The notes under the pieces: generated by a model
The model's database searches: none
The model's input: the letters and a program-made list of their open reading frames with translations, nothing else
What the model was told of the DNA's origin: nothing
Program-made: the position numbers and the translations under genes
Part shown: piece by piece, positions 21,689 through 33,400 of the stretch
Layout: every line of letters starts with the position of its first letter
Numbering within the stretch: position 1 is the stretch's first letter
Assembly: GCA_911728455.2 (NCBI GenBank)
Contig: OU452229.1
Span: 3,911,001-3,975,000 of the forward strand
DNA length: 64,000 nucleotides
Reading direction: 5' to 3'
Source: Marthasterias glacialis
Lineage: Eukaryota > Echinodermata > Asteroidea > Forcipulatida > Asteriidae

Positions 21689-24600
21689 TCATTGGGAGAG
21701 GCTTTTCTCGGGACAAGAAGCGTCAATGTCTTTCCAATCTGGAAATATCATTGGTAAATGATCCGTTCCTTCTTGGACCATCTTATTGAGATGCTTAGAC
21801 ACAAATTTGGAGCCCTCCTCCGAGAAGTGAAGTCCATCTGATAGGAATCGTTTCCAGCTCTGAAATTAACCAAAAAAAACAGCCATTTTGAAATGTGGTG
21901 ATCACTTTTGAGGGTGCTATTTTGATCGGGTAAATCTGTATTCACCCAAAACCGAACAGTGCACTCATAATAGTGTCCACCATATCTCAGACAGACTAAT
22001 GGAATGAGCAGTTCATGCAATTAGATCCACACAAAATGATTTGGCAGTTGTTAACGACACTGTGCGGACCAATCCTATTGACTCCAGTTTTCTGTGCGTA
22101 AGGGTAGAGATTGTTGATGAGATCGATGGCAACCTGTGCCCCCCATGTGGCTGCCGGTTCTGCATACTCCTAAGGAGTTGAGATGATTTCAGGAATGCTT
22201 CATAGGGCCTGATGAACAGGGGTAATAACATTGTAAGGTGCTTCGAGAGGCCTACTTGGCTCGGAAAATGTAACAAATTTTGATTTATTCAGGATTAACA
22301 TTTGCTAAATCAAGTCGTCTAAAGGTATCAACATTTACAGTTTTATTTTGGCAAAAGTTTGGTGGCTAGGCGAGTTCGCTGGCAATGCAGTGCTGGCAAA
22401 TAAATTGTCAGAGGTACTTTGGTACTTAATTATGAACGGTCGGATTCAAAGAATTGTGTTTCACTTTCTCTTTTTAGACTAATGTGTGAAGCTTGGTTCT
22501 GACAAGAGCAAGGACCTCTCAATAATTTAAGGAGAGCACTTTCTTTGTGTTTCTCAGAATGAAGGACCGATATTATTGTGAGATTTACTGTTCTTAATGC
22601 AAAAATGTTGTTCAGATTAGTTTGTTTATGCACAGAGACAAGAATCTGGAAGGGGTGGGGATAACGGAACCTCCCAATCCCATGGACATCAATTCAGTTA
22701 ATAAGAAACTTCATCACTGCATGCCGTCTAAACATGTTAAACCCAAACACCAATGTATACTCACTTTGTCCTCTTGCATGAGGTTCCAGAGATCCAGGAG
22801 TTCCGTTTTGGCATCCTGTGCTACTGAGCTACAAGCCTCAGCATAATTACCTGTGTTGGAATTTAAACGGTTTCCTGGACTTCCTGCAAGTGTAAAGACA
22901 GAAAAATAACATTAAAAAAAAAACCAAAAACATGAACTATAGAAGTAAACCAAAGATTACAGTCATTAAGAACGCCACGATAGGAAACTGGAGCTTTATC
23001 TATTGTTGGAACGTGATTTCAGCAAGTGAATGTTTTGTTTCCCATTGATAGCAATGGTCATTGTCTGCAATGATCTGCTCTGATCTATTGTATCAAAAGA
23101 GTTACTTGCTGAAATGGCGTCCAGTGGGATTTCACATTTCAGCCCGAGTTCCCCATCTTGCGCCTTCGGGCGCTATAATAATCTTTGATGTAAACCCACG
23201 CAATTTGTCTGCAATCAAAGATTTAAAAGGTCATGGCTTTAAGGGATTGTTAAAAAATGGTCCAACATTGTGCTGAATTTTCTGAGGGCAAAAACATCAG
23301 AATTTAGGTTAAAAATAGAAGAATATTTTACCTGAGTAATGACTTTACTAAGTTTGCTCGATCCAGTAAATTTAGAAATTAGAAAGCATCATTAGAAATT
23401 ATTTAAGGCATCTATAATGGTAGAGGTACACAAATTGTGAGTTATTTAGTGGACCATCGTGCCTCAAGGATGCTCCTTACCGTATTTTTCCATGCAAGCA
23501 ATGCCCCAGGCCTCTTCATCAACTGGTGGTGGTGTGATCAGAATAATCTGAGATGGTTTCAGACCTCCATCGAGGAAATACTGCACTATAGCCTGACTCC
23601 AAGTAATATAACACAACAAACTAAAAGTTACAACAACGTAACACCAATCCAATACTGAATTTAACCCCCAGCAGTGCCCTGTATCAAACATAGTGAGTAT
23701 TTACTGAAAATGTGACGAACCACTCCGTGTACTTGGTGGTACCATAATACCTTTAATTAAGCAGCATACAGCCGCAGAGTTCAGAATGCTCATGAAGACA
23801 TTCAGAGCATACTGATCGAAACATTGAGTGATCAAACCACTGGTTCTTTTCAGAGCCACCACCAATCATTGAGAGAGTTAATGTTCATGGTGTCTCCGCA
23901 AACTTCACTAGATTGTATTCCCACCATGCAAAGTTTCAAATCTTACTTGTGGCCGTTCTGATTCTGAGACTGTCGGACGTTTCCTTGGTACCTTACTTTT
24001 GAAGCATCGGGTCTAACCCCTACTCTCCCATCATCACCACCCCACCCCCTTCCTCTACAACCCTCATACAGGGGTGTGAGAACTCAGCTTTTAAGCTGAT
24101 TTCAGGTTTTTTTTGTTCAGATTTTTACTCTGAATTTCAGCTTTTTTGCACACCTGCTCTGTACAAAACTATGGGAACTTTTTAAATTTCAGCTTTTTGC
24201 TAGCTTTTTCAGCTTTTTTTGTTTGTGACCACTCACACCCCTGATCATACTGGGACGAGGACTAAAAATTTCCCTTCAGCAGCCAACTTAGAGGGGGGAT
24301 ACAAGAGCAGGGCTGGAATTTCATTCTTGAGCAGGCAAGGCCAATTTCATTTTGCTAAGGGTAAGCCTACAGTACTTCCCTTGGGAAAATCCTGAAAGTC
24401 CAAGGGAAACTTTTGAAGGGTCACCAGACCAATTAGACCAGGGCAACAGAGTCCATGGTCTCAACGTCATTGCAGGTCTGCAAGAGTTGTTACTACCATG
24501 ACTACAGACCACGGATGCCAACCATGTAACCTTTGTTTACAAGAAGAGTGACCTCGTACATTCCAGGGCATTTTCTGGCAGGCAAGATTCTACACCTTGG

Positions 24601-26601
24601 TCATATGGGAAACTTTACATTTTATATAATTACCGCATATAAATTCAAATAACACAACATTTGTGCTGTGTGCACCCCCACTCCTTTATATCAAAAGTTG
24701 ATAAGAATTGTACAGCGCAATCTCCATAAAATGCAGAAAGTCCAGGCTCTGTGGCTCTTTTGTAAGCGTGTGATGTCAAAGGTTTCATGGTCTATTGCCA
24801 GCCCCTTCTCAACCCCCAACCCCCACTCCCTTAAAAAAAAGGGTGTAAAGAAGGTGAATGGGGGGTGTCTGGGTATCAGACATGTAAGATGATCAGGGAT
24901 GTTTTCCAGCCAACTCTCAGTGTTGCATTACCTTTAAATTATCTCTGTAGTCTTCCATCGGCACAAACTGACCGCTCAAATCCTTTACTGCGGCATCGTT
25001 GGCTCCAAGAAATACTGTAGCCATGACAACCTCGGACAACATCTCTTTTGGCACACATTTCTCCAAGATTAATTTAGCCCATCTGGTGTTATAACCTGAA
25101 AAACCTCGCATTATCACGTCGCATTTTCTGAGACAAACAAAAGGAAAACAAGTTTGATAAAACTATTTATTCCATGCCAGTAAAATGCTGCATTTATGCC
25201 ACTGGGTTTACCTTCTTTTAAAGATACCTTAATTTTAAAAATCAAATAAAAAAGAAAACTCTTTGCACGTCTTGTGTTTGAAACAATTAAGCATGTTTCC
25301 TACCCAACTTTTTCTTTTAAATTTACATTATTTATCAATCTTTGGTTTCAATCTTGGCCATTAATTTAGGGTAGTTGCTCATTGTCTTTTGTTTGTTTGT
25401 TTGTTTGTTTGTTTTCTACAAGCTTACCTGCCTATCAAAAACAGCGACACGCTCTCGTTATTAAGTTTAATCTTGCTTAATGATGCTTAAGTAATGTTTT
25501 GTTTAGCCCTTAATTTCATCTAATTGTTGTTCAATAGACTGCTCTGGGGATCACCTAGGGAGCCATAGTTTTAACCATGGCACAAGTACTAGTAAAAGCA
25601 GTCATTATTTCATTGTACGCTGTGGTGTAACCAGCACGGTGGGGCAGGGGGCAAGCGGGAGCCCCAAAATGAGATTGAAAATGCACAAACGAATAGTTTG
25701 ATACAGGGTTGATCTAGTATTGCTGTTTTGTTTCTTTGCTTGTTTTTTTTTTTTGTTTTTTTCTCAGGGGGGGGGGGAGGTAAGAAGGGGTGTGGTAGGG
25801 GTGGGGGGGGGGGTAGTGTAAGAAGGGGTGTGGTAGGGGTGAAGTTGGATGAATCGGTACCTCTGTAGCGTATCTGCCAATGACGCCCCCCATCCACCTT
25901 CACCAAAGGATAACTGCAGATAGAAGAAAGAATTAAACTGAAAGCATTATATTCAGAGCATCAAGGACCAGTCAATCCGCAAAAACAATTTTAAAAAAAT
26001 AAATAAATCTGCCACGTTGATGGGAAAAATTACTGTAAAAACTGGTCGGGGGGCACATGCCCCGCCCCCCTGGTCCTGATAGGGTTAAGTAAAAAGTTGA
26101 TTTAAAATCCCTCCCATGTTAAAATACAGCCCAATATTAAATATGTAACTAAAAGCAAAATGATTTGTTTTCTTTTCAACTGAAATTCCTAACAAGCCTG
26201 ACAAGACCGAGGCCAGTGAGGGGACATAAACTGAATGAATGGAAATTTACAAAAATAGCAAAAGTGTTCTTTCTTTGTTTTGGACCAGAATTCATATATA
26301 AATACAAGAGGGACGAGCAAAGAGGGTCGTTTGTTTGAAAAGAACAGTGGATGATAAACTAGCAGTGATCGAGACAGGGGAAACTCCCACTCTGATCCTC
26401 CTACCCTACTCCTGGAACTATGATTATGAAGTTTGTTCCGCTGTTCGTGGAGACGCTAGCTGAACGAACCTCATAGTTCTAGGAGTACTCCTACCCCACT
26501 TCCAAAACATCGCAACACAATAACATATTCTACTTCTAAAACAACTTGTAACATACCTGTGTAATCGAATCACCAAACAAAACAACTTTGGGCCAAGACA
26601 T
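21689..26601 (-). CDS. IAH1: IAH1-type SGNH/GDSL esterase (isoamyl acetate-hydrolysing esterase homologue)
   Basis: Coding exons in transcript order: 26601-26557, 25913-25861, 25127-24932, 23592-23481, 22883-22765 and 21859-21689. All have AG/GT borders and phases join to 231 residues (human about 248). SGNH blocks are intact: block I FGDSIT with nucleophile Ser12, block II Gly in RGFSGYNTRW (about 40-49), block III GAND (Asn76) and block V DGLH with Asp183 and His186. VILITPPPVDEEAW-like sequence lies in exon 4. The family hydrolyses short-chain esters in yeast (Iah1p); the animal substrate is not settled. No signal peptide is seen, so it is probably cytosolic. Transcription converges on PSMB4. 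The N-terminus is shorter than in vertebrates, starting directly before the first strand. Confidence 0.95.
21996..22169 (-). other. Possible cryptic exon or gene relic inside IAH1 intron 5
   Basis: After a good acceptor (CTCAACTCCTTAG, ending at 22170) a 57-codon open frame reads EYAEPAATWGAQVAIDLINN… to a TAG at 21996. Composition looks protein-like rather than repeat-like. I do not recognise it, and it does not fit the IAH1 fold at this position. It could be a relic of another gene. Confidence 0.25.
23795..23872 (+). repeat. Histone-type stem-loop repeat copy
   Basis: GGTTCTTTTCAGAGCC at 23842-23857 followed by ACCACC forms a complete 6-bp stem (one G-U pair) and UUUC loop. Upstream sequence (GAAGACATTCAGAGCATACTGATCGAAACATTGAG) matches the module at 59578-59652 and 9640-9746. 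Confidence 0.75.
24069..24243. mobile_element. hAT-like MITE with CAGGGGTGTGAG ends
   Basis: CAGGGGTGTGAG at the left end and CTCACACCCCTG at the right end are perfect inverted repeats 175 bp apart. Inside are AGCTTTTT repeats on both strands. The CAGGGG-type terminus is typical of hAT elements. Flanks share TCATA(C), so the duplication is imperfect. Confidence 0.78.
24303..24500 (-). repeat. Dispersed repeat, inverted copy of 19856-20022
   Basis: The - strand reads CTGTTGCCCTGGTCTAATTGG…CCCTTCAAAAGTTTCCCTTGG…GAATGAAATTCCAG, matching 19856-20022 with substitutions. It lies in the IAH1 intron between 23592 and 24932. Confidence 0.7.
25389..25414. repeat. (TTTG)n microsatellite
   Basis: About six uninterrupted TTTG units in an IAH1 intron. 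Confidence 0.85.
25762..25848 (+). repeat. G-rich duplicated tract, possible G-quadruplex
   Basis: Runs of 11-13 G separated by a twice-repeated GTAAGAAGGGGTGTGGTAGG block. The many G-runs could form quadruplex structures. It lies about 15 bases past the donor of IAH1 exon 2, so on the transcribed (-) strand it is C-rich. Confidence 0.6.
26404..26506. mobile_element. Small palindromic MITE in IAH1 intron 1
   Basis: ACTCCTGGAACTATGATTATG near 26409 is mirrored by CATAGTTCTAGGAGT near 26474-26490, with flanking CTCCTACC on both sides. About 100 bp, non-coding. Confidence 0.65.
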
Positions 26602-27743
26602 TTTACGATTTATTCGATAACTGCCTGTCCGTAGATGCCGTCCTAAGGCTACATGCTGTTTACTCTCTCTACTTAACTGGCAGAGGGCGCTTTACACACA
26701 CTTTGGATCAATGGCCCCTTTTGAAACTACGGCTTCGGCTCCGACGTCATTGTCCACACCCCTCCCCTCCCCAGCCTGCCGCGCACCACCACCACCACCA
26801 CCCATCACATCATCATACATCGTCTAAAAATCACGGAGCTAAAATGACAACACATTTTTTCTTCATTATTTTTTTTATTCGTGCCAGTATGCATATCAAG
26901 GTTTTTGTTCATAAACGTTACATGGTTGCAGGATGGATGGACTCAACTGTACATAATTAATTCGTTCGTAAAGGCCAACACTTGGCTCAACATGTCATGC
27001 TGAAGCTTATCTTATTTTTTTTATTTATTCATATATTTATTTATGCATGTTTTTATACATTTATTCATGCATTTATTTATGCATTTATGCATTTTTCATC
27101 ACGTAAAACTGTATATGGATGGAAGAAAGTCGAGTAATCAAAACACCACAAAAGTTATTTTTAATTGAAATTTAATATTATAACACAATGTGGTTCAACG
27201 TCCTTCATTGCATTGAGCCACATTTGGATGGATAGTGTATTTTGTTGTAAGGGCTATGAGTACTTTTTCTAATCAGAGCCAAAACAACTCACACGAACAT
27301 TTATTTAAATAAAATCCTTTTTGTTATGAACAAAAATGTCACAAAGTATTTTGCATTATGATTATTTTGCACCCTCTCTTTCCGGCGTGTTCACAGCCCA
27401 TGCTTTTATCTCATTTCTGACTTCCACACACTGTTTGTTTTTTGGTGTTCTAAAGATATTATTTTAAATGTCTATTTTGAGATTGTAGAAAAATAATAAT
27501 AACTATTCATGTGACATTGTTTGTGGGCGTGCCCATCCTTTTAAAAAGCAAGGTAAACTTAACTAAGTGACAACAATTTAATTGTAAATACACAATTCAT
27601 TGTTGAGTTAGTAAAATAATATTCTATGATTTATAATTTTATAGACGAAGAAAAATATCTCCTAGAAACAAAAAAATAATCGTCGTCTCAATGACAATCA
27701 AAATGTCATGATATTCACAGCAGCACTTCTAAACACAATCATC

Positions 27744-27873
27744 CCGTGTCCGAATTGGCGGCTACGGCTACGGCTACGGCTACGGCTGTTGCTAAGGATG
27801 TTGCTATGGGCATCCTATGCGTTACGAGACGGTCAAGCCGCAGCCCTAGCCACAGCCGCTAATTCGGACACGG
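27744..27873. mobile_element. MITE with CCGTGTCCGAATT ends and GGCTAC arms
   Basis: CCGTGTCCGAATTGGCGGCT and AGCCGCTAATTCGGACACGG are terminal inverted repeats 130 bp apart. The left arm continues as four CGGCTA units. Similar GGCTACGGCTGTGGC strings at 47165 and 1670 may be fragments. Confidence 0.82.
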
Positions 27874-28377
27874 CCTAGTATTTTAAATTAAAAGGAACTT
27901 TTTTCGTAAAGAAAAGCCCTTCTTTGTTCCTGTTCAAGATTTTTTTTTGTTCAAAATTTTAAATAATAATGATTGGGCTATTTATTCACGGAAACACACA
28001 TTAATTTCTTTGTGTTAAAATGTCTCAAAAATTTGATCCGGGTGGGTGACAGAATGAAGGTCTGCGGCAGAATTTTTAAAAAGAACTTCACCAGTGAAAA
28101 GGGCAACTGCGCGCTCATTATGGAAGTTAAACTATTTAACATTAAAAATGCCTAGCAAAATATCTCGTGAAATGTACATGGATTTAAAAACTAAAGATAA
28201 TGTTACCAAGAAATATATACTTATCAGTGTACTGCATTGTTTGATGCATTTTCCTAAATTTAAGGAGTTCCAAGTACCGAACCATTTGTCCATAAAACTT
28301 TTGATGATTAATTTCGCCAAGACGACTCTCACTGAAGCTAAGATGATAATTCAACTCATTTCAGTGAGTCGCCCATC

Positions 28378-28477
28378 CTGTTGGTAAAGTAATGACGTTT
28401 TGGAGCCGGAAGTGCAATGTAAACGAATGGTTTACCTACTGCACTTCCGGCTCCAAAATGTCATCACTTACCAAACA
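28378..28477. mobile_element. 100-bp near-perfect hairpin MITE
   Basis: TTGGTAAAGTAATGACGTTT…GGAGCCGGAAGTGCA is mirrored by TGCACTTCCGGCTCC…CTTACCAA with only a few mismatches and a tiny loop. Such a compact perfect fold suggests a recent insertion. Confidence 0.82.
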
Positions 28478-28904
28478 GAATAGGAGAGGTGAACTGTCTT
28501 GTCAAAATGATCTGATTCCACAAAATAAAAGTCGACTTGGCGAGATGAACTATCTCGTTGTCTGGATATCTGGTTTGGCATTCATGCCCCTTTTGTTCGC
28601 GTGCCGACATTAAAGGTCCGTTGAATTGAATTTTCTTCCAGTTTTTAAAATATGCACTTTTTATCCTATAAATGTAAGTTTGTTCAAAATTTATAGGTTT
28701 ATATCGCAAAAAAAAAAATCAATAAAAACTAAAATAAGTGGTAAAACCCGCGCCCCTCAAAGGTGACATTCGTGACGTAGACAAAGGAACATGCCGCTGG
28801 TCGGCGATCGGGAACGTGTGGACGTGATAAAATGTGGAAATAACTTATGCAACTTCATGTGATAAGTTTCTTTGGACAAATCTCTTAATATTTGGCTTTT
28901 GTTA

Positions 28905-29062
28905 TAGTGATGGAGAATGCCGTCAAGGTAGTGTTTTTAGTTCTGCAACACTATACTAAAGATGGTGTCAGTCTGCACCGATTCCAATCAGATCCAAAAT
29001 ACCGACGAATTTGGCCGGCTGCAGTGAAACATCATTTACACCCGAGCCCGAATGTGGATTGC
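28905..29062 (+). pseudogene. Decayed THAP-type zinc finger (P-element-like relic)
   Basis: One frame reads YTKDGVSLHRFQSDPKYRRI followed by WPAAVK, which fits the THAP pattern of H-R-F-P…R…W after the first cysteines. The expected early Cys pair is degraded (VVFLVLQ), the FP is FQ, and the frame ends soon after without a transposase body. THAP domains are the DNA-binding domain of P-element transposases and their domesticated relatives. This is a dead fragment. Confidence 0.6.
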
Positions 29063-30498
29063 CAACGCGTGTGCGTTGTAATTCGGTTCCAAATCTACGT
29101 CACGAAAGCGCGCCACCAGGCGATATAACAATGGATTTTACAAATTTGGGGGGATAAATTCAGAGGTAATTCCTCATAACAAACTCACAAAAAGATAAGT
29201 AGGCTAGTGTGTTTAAAATCAAACCATAAAAGTCCCCAAAAGGTAATGTGAATTGTTTTTTTGTTTTTTTTTTTAATTCATAGGACCTTTAATTGATATA
29301 CAAAGGTAAATACATAAAATCTATACTTTTATAACAATTTGGCGTTGTGAGTTTTGATCAGGTTAACACTTGTCATAAAAATATTTACAAATGATATATA
29401 TCATATATTTTTTCTTTATGGCATAAATTCTACAAAATGGTTTCATATATAATATTTATATGATATTTACCACATTATTTGAAACCGCGCTAATCCCCCA
29501 ACACTAAATTCATTGTTATGGTAATGATTGTGAAAAAATTTGTTTTGGGAGCATACTTTCGTGAACTTGATGTGCCAACTTTCCCGAGGGAATATTACAG
29601 TCTGAAGTACTACAGTGCGGATAAGAAGTTGTCCCCCCGAAAAAAAAAAAAGAAAAAAAAAATGTATATATATATATATATATTTTTGTTTGATGGATGA
29701 TGATCCATTATTACGACAAAAGGTACGTAAGTCCTCCGCAAAATTCGCATATGGGGCAAAAAACACTTCTTCCAAAAAACGTGACCAACTCGTTTGTATG
29801 GAGTGTGTTTTGGCGACACTGAACAGAAAGTTTCTGTCGTAAAATTCACTGTGAGCTATACACAGACACTTGTCATCAATTTTTTACAAAGAATTCCGTT
29901 AACAGTCGTTAGTTTGTAAAATCCGCCATCTTGAAACCAAACACATACTGGGCCAACAACTTGGTACGGTTTGGTTGGGACACTTCTCCGCGGCTTTAAC
30001 TGAACACTGGAAAACATGTTTCTGGTGACCGGGATTGCAAAAACACGACCCATTTATGACATTTTCACAGGGTTGGATAACTGCTCTGCTTGTTGAACAC
30101 CAGCATTAGAGGATTTGAGTGAACGTATTTAAAATAATAATATTTAATATGTTTGCTTTGAAAAGTGGTAGATACTGCAATATTTTGGTTAAAAGGTCAC
30201 AAAATTAATTTCAATATCTTTTACACAACATACGTGTCAGTTGGAAGCATTACTCAAACGTTTTCTAAGAAAAAATATATCATTTTAAGAGATGTTTATT
30301 GTACTTTTTATTATTAATGTTATTTGTATTATTATTATTTTTTTACATTCCAGTTGTTTTATATTTCCTGGGAAAATATAAAAGGTTTGCGTCACCAGTC
30401 CTTCGTTTCTACATACTAAAATAATTTTTAGGGCTTCATTTTCAATTAGTAAGATTTTATGTACGGATATTTATAGTTTGCATATTGTACAATCTCCA

Positions 30499-33400
30499 TT
30501 AAAATGTAATTTTAACAATGAATGGACTGTCTGGAATGTGTTTATCAGCCCATCTGACTGATATCACATAAAACCCGGCTAGACTGACGTCATAGATGAC
30601 CTCATACAGATCGTCGCCTGTGTAGACCACATTAGTCTCATTGACCGTGTGAGGGCGTGGTCCACGGATCGTCACGCTGAGTGAGCCATCACCGGCTGAA
30701 ATCGTGCGTACCTGGATGGAAAAAAACAAGAACGAATGATAAAAGGTTGAAAGAGTCGCTTTTTTAACTTCTTCTTCCTTAAAAAAAAACTTTTTTTAAA
30801 GAATTGTATGTAATACTGTACACGAATTATTTTATACCATAAACAGGCCAACATTCACTTTACCTCAGTGGATCAATATAAGTTTAAATCCTCAAAATTC
30901 TAAAACATGCGTTTTGCTTTTAGGGGAAATCTACTATCTCAGTCAAGGGCAGCTATCACGGAATTGTTAGAAAAAAATGTGTTTTTGGCGGAGTGTCTTT
31001 TTTAACAGTTTAGGATTACAATAAATCGTCTAAAAGTTTGTTTGAATCAAAATTAATGGTTGTTTAGAGGCATGAATGGGAGACTTTTGAGAACACTAGG
31101 TGGCAGCAGACTTACCAGGTAAATCCATTGTTCTCGGAAATGTGCGCATGCTCAGAACTACGCAAACAATGGACATTTTCCTGGTAAGTCTGCTGCCACC
31201 TAGCATTCGTAGAGTGTGTGTTTATTTTAAATTTGATACCAATACCGGTTGACCTAGTAAATTATTTCCATCTGAAGAACTACTGCTTGTTTTTCATTTC
31301 GATTCGTGAAATTTAAGTAACGTTCATCCAAAAAAAAAAAAAAAAAAAACAAACTTGATTAAAAAAGAATTGAAAAAGAAAAGAAAACATTTTCCCGTTG
31401 TTTTCGCGAATACATGACCACGAAAATTAATCTTCACGGTCTGGTTGTATGGCGTATCATTTGAAAACTTAAGGATAAGTAGTTAATCTAAAATGAAAAG
31501 AAGTACACCAAAATAAATTAAATTAGGACAAATTAAAAAATAATAACAATAAAAAAAGGTATCAAACCTTTCTAAATAAAAAAAAAAACAGCATATCGCG
31601 ACGACGTGTCTTTGTTATGTTTGCAGCCAACCCTTCTGTTATTAACATAACTTGCTGGTTACCATGATTAATATGAGTTGCAACAAAACCTCTTGTTATT
31701 TTTATTTTAACGAGCAATTTAATGAGAAACAAGCGGAGCGTAGTGCTTTTGGGTCTGCAAGCTTGTAATTGCTTTCCTTTCAAGTAGATTAATGATGTCA
31801 ACAGACGGGCGGGGGGGGGGGGGGGCGGGGAGGAGGTAGTATGCAACGTACAATAAGGATGCATGATAAGTATCACCCATGGGACAAAAATAAATTCTGT
31901 TTATTATGGTCGATTCAATAACAAGGTAATTCCCCTTCACTTTCGAACACGCGTTGAGCGACGAAAACATTTTTTCTCTCGGGGATATAAAACGAACTGA
32001 CGTGGTTTTAGTATTTGTAAAGGAAATAATTATAGCAAAAGGACGTAATTTGTGGAAACCCGCTCAGTGTAAACAGCACTTAGGCCTACATGGTTTTCTG
32101 CATTGGGTCTTTCCTTTTTTTCCTTTTTTCTTTTTTTACCCCTTCACCAAAAACAAAACATAATATTTGAAAGCCAAATCTACATGTTAAAACTCGTTAT
32201 ATTTATACATGTCACTCTCAATACTTTCACAAATCAAATTTAAACAGTGACGCACGCAGCAGTTCAAGTCTTAGCAAAACTGAAATGGCCACTGACTTTC
32301 CAGCATTCCCGACTGTAATTTCATTAGGAGTTTCGACAACGAAAATATGTTGCATTGTCGACCAAACGATTTAAGATAAATAATGCCCGTCCCGGCACTG
32401 CACAAAGAAATCATGATACTATACGGCCGATTTGCTGGTATTATGATCTCACTTTAATATGCAACACAATGCCCTTTGCACGTACTGTATACAACATGCG
32501 TGCCGGGACTGATGTATTCACTTTAAAAAAATATAAATAGTTGCCATGGAAACAAGTTGCAGTCATCCAATTAAGGCATGTGGTCCAGAAGTCAACTCGT
32601 ATTATGCAAATCACTGTCAAGAAAAGCTACTCGATTACTGTCGTGGAAATGCGTGCAGACTATTTATTAGTCCGAGACTGACTTAAAACAACACGGGGTG
32701 GGTTTGCTTGTTTATTTTATTCGTCTGGCAAAGAATGATGTTTATAAATTTAGTTTTGTTTTATAGTTTTGCCTCTTTCTTTCTGCTTGACTGCTTCTGG
32801 GTGTGTTGAGTTGTCATTCAGCCTTCGAGAAAGACTCCACTAGGGTCGAAAAGTGAGGCCATTAAAAACAAATTGCGTTTATTCAACAGGTCGTCTTTTT
32901 GGTTGGTAAGCAGTTTGCAAAAGCTAATTTTATTTTTTCAAATTTACTTTTTAATAATTATAGAATACAGGATTGGTATTCATCAATTTCTTTTAAATTA
33001 GTATCAGTCTGAAAGCTTGCTGATTATGAAGTTCATGCCAGAACTAATCTTCCTTAGAAATATTTCTGTCTGAAATACTGTCAACGTCGAGAAAATATAA
33101 TTTGAAGACCCCGATTTTTAATTTCGGTTGTAACAACAGAAACTAACGACAATGTGTTTACATGCTGAAAAGTGTGTTTGGCTTTTCACTTCTTTCTCCT
33201 GACTTGGACGACAGATTGAGCCCAAATTTTTACAGGTTTATTTGTTCATGTATATTTTTTATTTTTCATTTAATTACTGTTTTTTTGTTTACCCTGTTTG
33301 TATAATGTAATGTAAAGCGCTTTGAGGCTTGCGTAAGGCGCTTTTTATGTCCATTGTTATTATTATTATAATATTGAATCAGAAAAAGTAAAAACACTTC

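Larger units (their letters stand above)
26602..30498. other. Intergenic region between IAH1 and the filamin-like gene
   Basis: I see no intact gene. Contents: a CA-/CAC-rich stretch near 26750-26815, AT-rich TTTAT/GCAT repeats at 27010-27100, MITEs at 27744-27873 and 28378-28477, a decayed THAP domain at 28905-29062 and a TA microsatellite at about 29663-29682. Confidence 0.6.

Noticed and set aside
26703-26960. His/Pro-rich small protein on the + strand
   Set aside because: It is a translation of a CAC/CAT-rich stretch just upstream of IAH1; no family match or splice context.
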